Assembly: GCF_038096175.1 (NCBI RefSeq)
Contig: NZ_CP151099.1
Coordinates: 4,941,484 to 5,005,483 of the forward strand
DNA length: 64,000 bases
Reading direction: 5' to 3'
Source of the DNA: Nostoc sp. UHCC 0302
GTDB lineage: Bacteria; Cyanobacteriota; Cyanobacteriia; Cyanobacteriales; Nostocaceae
In this document: one piece after another, positions 38,162-46,439 of the stretch
Layout of the letters: each line of letters opens with the position of its first letter
Position numbering within the stretch: the stretch's first letter is position 1
Made by a program: the position numbers and the translations under genes
Notes under the pieces: model-generated
Told to the model about the DNA's origin: nothing
What the model saw: the letters and a program-made list of their open reading frames with translations, nothing else
The model's database searches: none

Positions 38162-38721
38162 TTGTACAAATGCTCTCGATTAATATAGGCAGCTACAGGG
38201 GGGGTGAGGGCTTGAGAATCTCCATGTTCGCGATATGCTGTTGAGGAAACATCTAGACCGGTCAAGCTGGCGATCGCAATTTTTCCTCCTAGCTTTTGCA
38301 CTGCCTCTAAGCTAGACTCATCTATCGCATATCCTGGTCGCGGCACAATCAGTAGTTGCACTTGCTGTAACAAATCTTCAATGTGATACCAACGCGGCAG
38401 CTGATTTATTAAATCTGAACCGATTATTAACGTCAACTCAGCATTTGTTCCCCAACGGAGTTTCGCTTTCTCTACTGTTTCCAGTGTTCTCCAGCTACTC
38501 AATTCTTGTTCTAAAGCAACATTGTGCTGTGGCACATCCATATTGGCAATCAACAGTTGCAGCATTGCCACCCGATGTTCCAACAGTGTTTGATGGGACT
38601 TAAATGGATTATCTGCTGCCCAAACTGCTACCCAATCATAACGTTCAGACAACCAACTCAGAATCGCTTGATGTCCGGCAGTTGGTGGATCAGCACTAGT
38701 ACCAAATAAGGCAATTCTCAT
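38122..38721 (-). CDS. nadD: Nicotinate-nucleotide adenylyltransferase
   Basis: A 199-residue nucleotidyltransferase that makes nicotinate adenine dinucleotide from NaMN and ATP. It has the family signature LFGTSADPPTAGHQAILSWL and the C-terminal ISSTAYRE-like motif (VSSTAYREH). It is four bases from pncB and overlaps the Nudix gene, which indicates a single operon. Confidence 0.92.
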   Translation of the reverse strand: MRIALFGTSADPPTAGHQAILSWLSERYDWVAVWAADNPFKSHQTLLEHRVAMLQLLIANMDVPQHNVALEQELSSWRTLETVEKAKLRWGTNAELTLIIGSDLINQLPRWYHIEDLLQQVQLLIVPRPGYAIDESSLEAVQKLGGKIAIASLTGLDVSSTAYREHGDSQALTPPVAAYINREHLYKCQDATKKRFLLR

Positions 38722-38725
38722 AATC

Positions 38726-40195
38726 TTACTTTGCGTCCTTCTCTTCGTTCGCGCAGCGTGTCGCAGACAGACGCTTCGCGAATGCGTCCTTTGCGGTTTG
38801 TTTCTTAGTTTCTTCAGTTAATTCCCGTAAACCCTCCGAAATCTCCACCGTTACTGTGACAGGATTATCCAAACGCCGTGTTTCTTGTGGCAAACTAGCA
38901 ACAGAGGCGGCGGTACGTTGGCGAATTGCTATCAAATTCTCCACGGGTTGCACCTGTTTACCTCCCTTCATCACCAACTGCAACAAAGGTTGTTCTTCCA
39001 GAGGACTTTCACTTACCAATCCCAACCTATCTGCTTTTACCGTACTTCCAGTAAATGAGCGAAAAATCTGCTTACGACCTGGATAAGTCATTTTGCCACT
39101 AGACTGTTTCATAACTGGGATGCCATCAATTTCTACGAGTTTATAGACTCCATTCACAGGTGAACCCGTAACTAGTCGCGTTCCTAATCCATAGCCATCA
39201 ATATCAGCCTCAGCTGCTTTTAACCTAGCAATTTCCCACTCGTCCAAGTCACCACTAGCAAAAATTGGCACATTAGGAAGAAGCGATCGCACTTGTTTGG
39301 ATAAAGTAACTAAATCTCCAGAGTCTAACCTCACTCCTGTTAATTTCATTTCCCCGGAATTTACTTTGTCAGCCAAGCGCTGGGCAGCAGCAATGGTATC
39401 GTAAGTATCAATCAACAATGGCGCACCCGGAAAATGTCGATGAAAAGCACTAAACGCTTGATCTTCTGAGCCTTCGATTGCTGACAGTGCCATCACCAAA
39501 GCGTGTGCCATCGTACCACTTGGCAAATATCCCAGTTGTAGCGCTGCTAACACATTGGAAGTTGAATCTAAGCCACCCGCCAACGCCGCCCGCGCCGCCC
39601 ACAAGGAAGCTTGGGGACTAAACGCCCGTCTTGTGCCAAATTCTAAGAGTGTTGCTTGCTCTCCCGCTACATCACGTAATCGTGCTGCTTTGGTAGCAAT
39701 TAAAGTTTGGTAATTGATTGTATTCAGTAGGTAAGTTTCTACCAGTTGCGCTTGCCAAAGGGGTGCTTCTACCCGTAGCAGTGGCTGATTGGCAAATACA
39801 GCTGTTCCTTCTGGTACTGCCCACACATCTCCGGTAAACTGTCCTTGGGCTAACAGTGACCAAAAGCGATCATTAGCTTGAGTAAATATTCCGGTTCCCT
39901 GTAAAGCTGCAATTTGAGAAAGGCTAAAGCGGAATTTTGCCAAATATTCCAAGGCTTGTGCTAGCCCCATTGCAATTAAATAACCAAAACCTTCAGGCAA
40001 GCGTCTGACAGATAACTCAAAGCTGGCTGGTTGTTGTTCTATACCTTCGCCTGTGTAACAAGCTGCCATCGTCAACTGGTAAAGGTCAGTCAGCAAGCTG
40101 TAGTCATCTACAGTCAGGTTTAACTCCTGGTTCTGGAGGCTTCGCTGTTGGTGATTATTGGTCTGTACATAGTCCAAACCTGGGAAAGTTGTCAT
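38726..40195 (-). CDS. pncB: Nicotinate phosphoribosyltransferase
   Basis: A 489-residue enzyme making NaMN from nicotinate and PRPP, the first step of the salvage pathway continued by nadD and nadE. Family segments are LLTDLYQLTMAACYT, LEFGTRRAFSPQASLWAARA and GVRLDSGDLVTLS. The last 23 residues or so (AFAKRLSATRCANEEKDAK) are encoded by a dispersed GCTTCGCGAATGCGTCC repeat and look like an acquired tail. First gene of the operon, with a 27-bp palindrome 31 bases upstream. Confidence 0.95.
   Translation of the reverse strand: MTTFPGLDYVQTNNHQQRSLQNQELNLTVDDYSLLTDLYQLTMAACYTGEGIEQQPASFELSVRRLPEGFGYLIAMGLAQALEYLAKFRFSLSQIAALQGTGIFTQANDRFWSLLAQGQFTGDVWAVPEGTAVFANQPLLRVEAPLWQAQLVETYLLNTINYQTLIATKAARLRDVAGEQATLLEFGTRRAFSPQASLWAARAALAGGLDSTSNVLAALQLGYLPSGTMAHALVMALSAIEGSEDQAFSAFHRHFPGAPLLIDTYDTIAAAQRLADKVNSGEMKLTGVRLDSGDLVTLSKQVRSLLPNVPIFASGDLDEWEIARLKAAEADIDGYGLGTRLVTGSPVNGVYKLVEIDGIPVMKQSSGKMTYPGRKQIFRSFTGSTVKADRLGLVSESPLEEQPLLQLVMKGGKQVQPVENLIAIRQRTAASVASLPQETRRLDNPVTVTVEISEGLRELTEETKKQTAKDAFAKRLSATRCANEEKDAK
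38735..38797. repeat. Dispersed repeat forming the 3' end of pncB
   Basis: TTCGTTCGCGCAGCGTGTCG and GACGCTTCGCGAATGCGTCC modules, related to repeats at 28178 and 63139. Read in frame it supplies the C-terminus of PncB. Confidence 0.75.
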
Positions 40196-40225
40196 GCAAG
40201 AGCTTCCTTATAAGAATGCTTCTTC

Positions 40226-40252
40226 TATTTATGGTAACTTTTACCATAAATA
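40226..40252. promoter_or_regulatory. Palindromic operator upstream of the NAD operon
   Basis: A perfect inverted repeat with 12-base arms, TATTTATGGTAA and TTACCATAAATA, separated by CTT. It lies 31-57 bases upstream of the pncB start. Its position and perfect symmetry fit an operator for a dimeric repressor, most simply the Nudix-winged-helix protein encoded in the operon. This assignment is inferred. Confidence 0.7.
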
Positions 40253-40554
40253 ATGTCAATTCCTACAAGCTCTTTTTCAGAAAATGGGGCAAAACCTTGT
40301 ATTTGCGGGGAAATTAATACTAAAATTATCTATAATTTAATAGTTTTTAATAGTTAGAATACTACTATTAACAATAGTAAGGTACAATTAAAATAGAAAA
40401 AAATTTATTTTTTGGAAACATAAAGTATTGCAAAGATAACTGAAAAAAGATTGCAAGTATTATCAATATATTGCGAATTTTAGTTAGGCAATAATATCAG
40501 AATTAGAGTATAGACATCACAATTAAAGTGACTTGGAAAAAGGAGTCTAATATT

Positions 40555-40707
40555 ATGGCTATTTACAAAATGCTTGCTAGTATGACTCAATATATTTCTG
40601 AAGCTTTTATGCGGATTTTCGGCCCTACTGATGATGCTTATCCAACTATTGGCGTACAACCTTTTACAGGTGATCCTTATAATGAACGTACATCTGGCAA
40701 TTGGTAG
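40555..40707 (+). CDS. Small 50-residue protein
   Basis: ATG 40555 to TAG 40705-40707, with AGGAG 10 bases upstream. The peptide begins MAIYKMLASMTQYISEAFMR, which can form an amphipathic helix, and ends in a polar, Pro/Gly-rich tail (PTIGVQPFTGDPYNERTSGN, final W). Third-codon use looks like that of neighbouring genes. I do not recognise the family; a secreted or processed peptide, a linker-like protein or a small regulatory protein are all possible. It stands alone in a 900-base spacer. Confidence 0.6.
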   Translation: MAIYKMLASMTQYISEAFMRIFGPTDDAYPTIGVQPFTGDPYNERTSGNW

Positions 40708-40862
40708 ATGTTACTACTTTAGTAACAGCAATAAATGAGATTTTAGGTACTGACTAATTAAAAAAGTATCCAACCAAGGTTGTAAGGTGTGTTATGGCGA
40801 CGGCGTAACGCACCTATTTGTCTTTTAGGGTTGACGTTATAACGTACCCTTAGATAATTTAT

Positions 40863-40897
40863 TTTATGTTAGTCCCTTATGAAGGGACTAACATAAA
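40863..40897. repeat. Perfect 35-base inverted repeat
   Basis: Arms of 16 bases, TTTATGTTAGTCCCTT and AAGGGACTAACATAAA, with only ATG between. It has no T-run after it, and is followed 44 bases later by a second hairpin. It could be a small repeat element or a processing signal. Confidence 0.75.
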
Positions 40898-40941
40898 GTG
40901 AATTCGACAAACCTCTCCCTGCCTTGAACAAAAGTTCAAGT

Positions 40942-40974
40942 CTGTCCCTCTCCGACTCGGAGAGGGACAGTTTT
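40942..40974 (+). terminator. Hairpin followed by T-run
   Basis: CTGTCCCTCTCCGA (40942-40955) pairs with TCGGAGAGGGACAG (40957-40970) and is followed by TTTT. It looks like an intrinsic terminator for transcription from the small gene at 40555, although the CCTCTCC/GGAGAGG module is also a common repeat in this genome (see 58860-58910). Confidence 0.6.
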
Positions 40975-41042
40975 GCGTAGTAAAAGCTCTTTGAGGTCTT
41001 TTGATTGGGCTAATTAAGCAGACATCGAACTCACATTAATAT

Positions 41043-41071
41043 AAAGGCGTGAGGAAAAACCTCACGCCTTT
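41043..41071. terminator. Terminator of the LCP gene
   Basis: AAAGGCGTGAGG (41043-41054) and CCTCACGCCTTT (41060-41071) with an AAAAA loop, followed by TT. It lies 46 bases beyond the end of the LCP gene (minus strand) and may act in both directions. Confidence 0.85.
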
Positions 41072-41116
41072 TTGTTTAAGAATTTTGATATGGTAGATGT
41101 CTAAAAAGAGTAGAGC

Positions 41117-42553
41117 TTAAGGGTTAGTAGACTTCTCAAAGATAGCTTTTTGTTGCAACCAATCCTGACCTATTTGAATACTGATATCCGAGCTAATATT
41201 GCCAGTACTTTCCACTCGCACTTCCCCAAATCCTAAAGTGTCGCGAATTGATTGGGCGCTGTTACCATCTCCTTGCTGAGCGACAATGTGAGTTACTTCT
41301 AAAGGCTCACCCCAAGGCTTAGATACATAAACATTGCGATATCCAGCTTTTTCTAAAGCTCTAATCAATGGTCGGATATTAGAGCGATCGCCACCCGTGC
41401 TATCTTGAATTGCTACTCGTAAAGAACTTGGATCACTCAACTGCTCCTGCTGTGCTTCTTGAGATTCTAAGCCAAAGTGCTGAGTCATCAACTTTGCAAT
41501 AGCATTTTGATTTGGTAACCAATAGCTAGCATCAAATTCACGCTTCTCGCTAAAGCGTCCAGGAAGCATTAACATCTGCATATTAGAGCGGTTTGTTCGC
41601 ATTCCAAAACCTACTAATGCCACTAACTCTTCAACTGTCAAGTTGGTATCAATGTGTTCTTTAACTACGTCAAGTACTTTCGGCAATTGAGCAACAGTAG
41701 CTGGGTTGAGCGTTTGATCCATCAAAGCACGCATCACCATTTGCTGCCGTTGAATCCGACCAATATCTCCTAATTCGTCATGGCGAAAACGCAGTAATTG
41801 CAGTACTTGATCACCGTTGAGATGTTGCTTACCCGCCTTCAAATTGATATATAGATGCTGCGAATCATCTTGATACTTCATATCTTTGGGAACGTACACT
41901 GTCACCCCACCCAAAGCATCAATCAGCTTGGCAACTCCTAGAACGTTAATTCGCACATAGCGATCAATTCCCACACCGCCTAAGAGATTACTGACGGTTT
42001 TGGCAGTTAAAGCGGGGCCGCCATCAACATTGGCAGCATTAATTTTTTTTACCCCATACCCTTCTATTTCTGTACGGGTATCTCTGGGAACAGAGAGCAT
42101 AACTACCTTTTTCGTGTCTGGGTCAAATTTGACCAAGAGCATCACATCTGAAAGACCATCAAAGGAGTTTAACTGAGGCAGATATCGAAGATTTTTGCTT
42201 TCGACGGGAGGGTTTTGGACATCTGGTGGAAGTACACTCATCCCCATAATTAAGAGATTCACAGGGCGAGTTAATTGGGAAAATCGCAGTCCACCACCAG
42301 AGATGCGATCGCCATCAAATACCGCCTCTTCTTGTGGGCTGAGTTGGGCTTGTTGCAAAGGCGTACTAGTTAAAGACACAGCTAATAAAGCCCCTGCTGT
42401 TGCAGACACCATTGCAATACCGCTCATACCCACCCAAAACCACAGCCAACGTCCGGATTTCGAGTTCTGGGAAATTCTTTTGCCAGGCTTGGAGGCCTTT
42501 CCAGACTGATTTTCTTCCGCCGAACTTCTTTGAATGGTCACAGACTTCCTCAC
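41117..42553 (-). CDS. LytR-CpsA-Psr (LCP) family protein
   Basis: A 478-residue membrane-anchored enzyme. After a basic N-terminus there is one transmembrane helix (about residues 37-60). The LCP domain follows, with SDVMLLVKFDPDTKKVVMLS, VPRDTR, KINAANVDGGP and RFRHDELGDIGRIQRQQMV, holding the Arg and Asp residues that bind polyprenyl-pyrophosphate. The C-terminal part is a LytR_C domain. It likely attaches polysaccharide to the cell wall outside the membrane. Start is GTG 42553. Confidence 0.92.
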   Translation of the reverse strand: MRKSVTIQRSSAEENQSGKASKPGKRISQNSKSGRWLWFWVGMSGIAMVSATAGALLAVSLTSTPLQQAQLSPQEEAVFDGDRISGGGLRFSQLTRPVNLLIMGMSVLPPDVQNPPVESKNLRYLPQLNSFDGLSDVMLLVKFDPDTKKVVMLSVPRDTRTEIEGYGVKKINAANVDGGPALTAKTVSNLLGGVGIDRYVRINVLGVAKLIDALGGVTVYVPKDMKYQDDSQHLYINLKAGKQHLNGDQVLQLLRFRHDELGDIGRIQRQQMVMRALMDQTLNPATVAQLPKVLDVVKEHIDTNLTVEELVALVGFGMRTNRSNMQMLMLPGRFSEKREFDASYWLPNQNAIAKLMTQHFGLESQEAQQEQLSDPSSLRVAIQDSTGGDRSNIRPLIRALEKAGYRNVYVSKPWGEPLEVTHIVAQQGDGNSAQSIRDTLGFGEVRVESTGNISSDISIQIGQDWLQQKAIFEKSTNP

Positions 42554-42825
42554 ACTTACTTAATCAATCTCGGTAATTTTGTAAACTAATAAATATGCAG
42601 ACAAATCAATTCATAATAGTTAACTCTTTATTATCAGTGCTAACATTTTCATTTTTGTTTCAACCACAACACTTATAGCAGCATTTTTCCATTTTTTGGG
42701 CAAACCGAGAAATGTTTTCTTGAAGTATGGCAATAATAAACCGGATTTGACCAGATGTGTGGAGGAAATAAAATGAAATTTCTTCAAAGATAAGTAAATA
42801 TACTGTTAACCTGTCCCTCAAAAAA

Positions 42826-43305
42826 TTAAGATAAGTATTTACCTAGAACTCGTTCAGCAAAACTGCTAAATCCTGGTAAGCGCTTAGAATTGCCCTTTAG
42901 CAAGCGAAAAATCAACCAAAGACTTACCAAAAAGTAACCAGAGGTGAGAAAACCATTGAGTATGAATAGACGCAGTGCGAAAAAATCTGAGGTTGCTGCT
43001 CCGGTTGCTAACAGCAGGTAACCTAAAAGCCAAGTTAATGCCAAAGTAATAGACAGACGACTAATGGCAAATTGTTCCCGGCTTCCCTGACGGCGATAAA
43101 GAGTCCACAAAGATGGGAAAAAGCCGAAGACTGGAATTAAGTGCAAAAGCAACTGTGTTTTAGGGATTGGGGATTGAGAAGAAGCAGGGGAGCAGGGAGC
43201 AGGGAGCAGAGGAGAGGGAATTACTTCCCCCTGCCCCCTGCTCTCTTCCCCTCTGCCTTTTAAAAGTCCCCAGTCCCCGTTCTCTTTTGGTTCAATATTT
43301 TCCAT
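42826..43305 (-). CDS. Small membrane protein with repeat-encoded N-terminus
   Basis: A 159-residue protein with about three membrane helices in the C-terminal two thirds (LLLHLIPVFGFFPSLWTLYR, then LALTWLLGYLLLATGA, then a third). Residues about 6-49 are translated repeat DNA (PSPLLPAPCSPASSQSPI) and look inserted. I start at ATG 43305; an upstream in-frame ATG at 43404 would leave only 11 bases to the divergent gene. Conserved core of unknown function. Confidence 0.7.
   Translation of the reverse strand: MENIEPKENGDWGLLKGRGEESRGQGEVIPSPLLPAPCSPASSQSPIPKTQLLLHLIPVFGFFPSLWTLYRRQGSREQFAISRLSITLALTWLLGYLLLATGAATSDFFALRLFILNGFLTSGYFLVSLWLIFRLLKGNSKRLPGFSSFAERVLGKYLS
43160..43290. repeat. STRR/AGCAGGG repeat inside a gene
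   Basis: AGGGATTGGGGATTGAG, several GGAGCAGGGAGCAGGG units, then their complements CCCCCTGCCCCCTGC and CCCCAGTCCCC. The arms are complementary, so the block can fold. It is in frame within the membrane-protein gene. Confidence 0.85.
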
Positions 43306-43415
43306 TTGGATGAGTTTAACTCCTAAACTAGAAGGATGAATGAGACTAATGTAATTAGAGATAATAAGCTGTAGAGAAAGATTTAATTTAGTTTTATCCC
43401 GCAATCAGCTTAAAA

Positions 43416-44591
43416 ATGCAGACACGCAAGCTACTCAACTGGTGGCAAACACTCGCACCAATAGCGCGAATCGGAGCGATCGCACTATTTGCTCCGCTGC
43501 TAGTTCTCAATAGTTGGGCAATCTCGACAATTTTCAATTATTTCCACTCCCTAATAGTCATTTTAGTCGGAGCCTCGGTGCTGGCATTTCTGCTTAACTA
43601 CCCTGTAAGCTGGATGGAGCATCACGGTGCTAGGCGAGAGCAAGTTGCTATCCTAGTATTTTTATTGGCTTTATCGATTTTATTAGCGTTAGGTGTCACT
43701 CTTTTCCCGCTAGCCCTCACCCAAGCTCAACAACTAGTGGCTCGCTTACCGGAGTTAATTGACTCTGGACGTTCTCAGTTAATGTTGTTAAACGAGAAAG
43801 CAGAACTTTTCGGCATCCCAATTAACCTGGATGCCTTAGTTGTACAAATTAATGATCGCGTCAAAGGACAATTGCAGGCGATCGCTGGACAAGTTTTGAA
43901 TCTGGCTGTAGTCACATTCACTAGCCTGCTTGATATTCTCTTGACGATGGTTTTGACTTTCTATCTTTTACAGCATGGGGGTGAACTCTGGCAGAGTTTA
44001 GTGGAATGGCTGCCCTCGAAATTTCGCGATCCGTTCTCCCGAACGGTACGCCTGAGCTTTCAAAATTTCTTCATCACCCAGCTGATTTTATCTACTTGTA
44101 TGGCATCAGCCTTGATTCCTACATTTTTGTGGCTGAAAGTGCCATTTGGTTTACTATTTGGCTTAACTATTGGAGTTATGGCTCTCGTTCCCTTTGGCGG
44201 TTCTGTAGGCATTGCTCTGACTACGCTGTTGGTGGCACTACAAGACTTTTCAATGGGAGTGAGGGTTTTAATCGCAGCAGTAATTGTACAGCAAATTCTC
44301 GAAAATTTAATTGCTCCCCGCATTCTAGGAAGTTTTACTGGTTTAAACCCTGTTTGGATATTAATTTCAGTCTTAACAGGAGCCAGAATTGGCGGACTTT
44401 TGGGTGTGATTGTGGCAGTACCCACAGCTGTTGTGATTAAGACTGCTTTAAGCGCTCTGCGTCCCAAGGTACTAAGTAACGATACGGACGACAGCCCTAC
44501 TGGAGAGATAACTACCTCAGTTGCAACAAGTGAATCTCCAAAAGCTGATAGTAAAACTTCTCTGAGTGTCTCAGAGGCAACATTACCCTAG
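43416..44591 (+). CDS. AI-2E family transporter (PerM/UPF0118)
   Basis: A 391-residue integral membrane protein with about seven to eight helices. The first pair is followed by a soluble central segment (residues about 95-155). The C-terminal family block GLNPVWILISVLTGARIGGL, then LGVIVAVPTAVVIKT is diagnostic of the TqsA/PerM family of exporters. The Ser/Thr-rich C-terminal tail is not conserved. Substrate unknown. Divergent from the small membrane-protein gene. Confidence 0.9.
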   Translation: MQTRKLLNWWQTLAPIARIGAIALFAPLLVLNSWAISTIFNYFHSLIVILVGASVLAFLLNYPVSWMEHHGARREQVAILVFLLALSILLALGVTLFPLALTQAQQLVARLPELIDSGRSQLMLLNEKAELFGIPINLDALVVQINDRVKGQLQAIAGQVLNLAVVTFTSLLDILLTMVLTFYLLQHGGELWQSLVEWLPSKFRDPFSRTVRLSFQNFFITQLILSTCMASALIPTFLWLKVPFGLLFGLTIGVMALVPFGGSVGIALTTLLVALQDFSMGVRVLIAAVIVQQILENLIAPRILGSFTGLNPVWILISVLTGARIGGLLGVIVAVPTAVVIKTALSALRPKVLSNDTDDSPTGEITTSVATSESPKADSKTSLSVSEATLP

Positions 44592-44633
44592 ATTCCAAAA
44601 TTCAAAATCAAACAAATTTGACTTTTAACTTGA

Positions 44634-46001
44634 TTACTCTGGCTCGACAATTGAACCCATAAACAAAATGTTCTCTGTCTGATTATCCCTAATCGCACAG
44701 AAAAAGGGACGGTCAACAATCATTTTGAATGATTTTGGTTGCGGTCTAAACGAAACTGCCTCAATTCCCACAGAGGTAGCCGCTGCGGCTTCGGTTCCTT
44801 CTTCATTCACCTCGACAAAAGTTTTATGTTTAACTTGGCTAATGGCAAAATTTTTACCCATACTGGAGAAGTTGGCTTTACTGCTAAAAGCCTCTTCCAT
44901 CCCTAAAGCTTTCAGGAATCGTTCAGTGTAACATCGTAATCTGTTTTGAACCGAGGCAAGCGAATAAATCCTTCCTGTTTGCTGAACTGAGTCATCCATT
45001 TTTCCCAGTTTTCAGTATTCAAGTTTTGATAAAAGCTCTTGAGATTGGAGTTTTGTTTGGGAAGGAAGATATAAAAACTCAATTTACCATCTTTCCCATA
45101 AGGTAAACTAACTGCCTGAAATTGTTCGTTTTCATAATATCTGTATTCACCCTTTTGCGACATCATTGGGTGTTGTTTTTGTTTAGCTGATGTCAAGTAA
45201 AATGGGTATTCAGCAGTTTGGTTTTTATTAAATTCGTTGCTCCATTTCCCTTTAAAATATATAACATTAATTAGAAATAATACCTCGTCTGGTTTAATTG
45301 TTTCAACTATCTTGTTGATTTTGCCCCCTGTATTCTCATTTACCCAGTTATTGATATTACTGGGGGCTGCGGCATCTTTAAAGTTTAGTTTGGTTACCTT
45401 GGCTTTATAGAAGTTTTCAGTTTTCTGGATAAAGTCTAGCTGAAAGCTATTATCTTGATTTGCCCAAAGTGAGTTAGCAATAGTTAGCTGTACTTGCGGA
45501 TCTGGACTTTTAAGTAGCTCCTTTAGTGCTGCATAAGAAGAGTTGATTTCTGGCAGATTCATCCCCTGAAACTCTAGGGTTTTGGCCATTGCTTGTTGAG
45601 TCGAACCGCTAGCGCCATTGTAGGTTATAGCAAGTGCGATCGCTACACTTGAAGGTGAGATAAAAATATTCTTCTCACTACTATCTTTTTTCAGAATTTC
45701 TGAAAATCATTTGAACCCAAATTTATTATTAGCATCAACTATTTTTGTATTAGGGTTGACTGTTTTTTTGCAATGGAGATTCTGGCTGAGGTAGATCAGA
45801 TTGAGCAAGCGCACTTGTACTGTTATTAACCTGAGAACAACCCAATACACCTAATAGCACCACACTCGCAGCCGCTAGAACGTAACGTCTTCCCAAGCTA
45901 ACGCCGTAACGTCTTTGCAGGAAATTTTCTTTCACACCACTAAATTTCTGCTGAATCATCCTGTTACCTCTATTGCCAAAGATTTTTAATCTGTCTTTCA
46001 A
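44634..46001 (-). pseudogene. Lipoprotein serpin gene with three lesions
   Basis: Pieces in order encode one serine protease inhibitor. Bases 46001-45750 give a lipoprotein signal (VVLLGVLGCSQV) and linker; after a frameshift at the seven-base A-tract (45763-45769) comes NPNTKIVDANNKFGFK, then an in-frame TGA (45707-45709) where Leu is expected, then SEILKKDSSEKNIFISPSS. From ATG 45589 a 225-residue open piece covers the serpin middle. A one-base deletion near 44916-44921 shifts it into the last piece (to 44634), which holds the reactive loop hinge EEGTEAAAATSVGI and the end DRPFFCAIRDNQTENILFMG. By standard numbering the P1-P1' bond would be Val-Ser. Probably non-functional, unless these are sequencing errors. 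Confidence 0.85.
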
Positions 46002-46439
46002 AATTGATGCTGTTACTCGTGCATCAATTGTTAACTATTGCATTTGCTAGGACTTAAAGAGGGGACTGTTACAGTTTCTGAAACAGTAGCTAAGTAGTGG
46101 GTAGTAATTAAAAATCTCTTTGTTCTTACGGTGAAAACCTATGGTGTAATATCCGCCATTGACAACTGAATTGAGTTGAAATTGGAAGCGGCAATTCCGC
46201 TTCCAATCTAGTTTTTAAAAGTTTACCAACCAAGAATTCAGTATGGATGGGAGTGCTACTGGTGGATGAATCATGATTGAAAGCCTCCAATTAAAATTGG
46301 GGAGAAGAAAAATTTTTGATTTACTCAACCCCCTGAATTTATTTGTGAGGTTATTTTGAATTCTGACTTGTGAGTACTCGATTCTTCTCAAAGCACAACA
46401 ATTTTCAGTCTTAATTGGATGATTTTAGACAAATCTAGA
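46002..46439. other. Spacer between serpin and protease genes
   Basis: No gene. It contains a perfect hairpin, ATTGGAAGCGG (46181-46191) with CCGCTTCCAAT (46197-46207), followed on the plus strand by TTTTT; it may end transcription from the protease gene or be a repeat. Confidence 0.55.
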
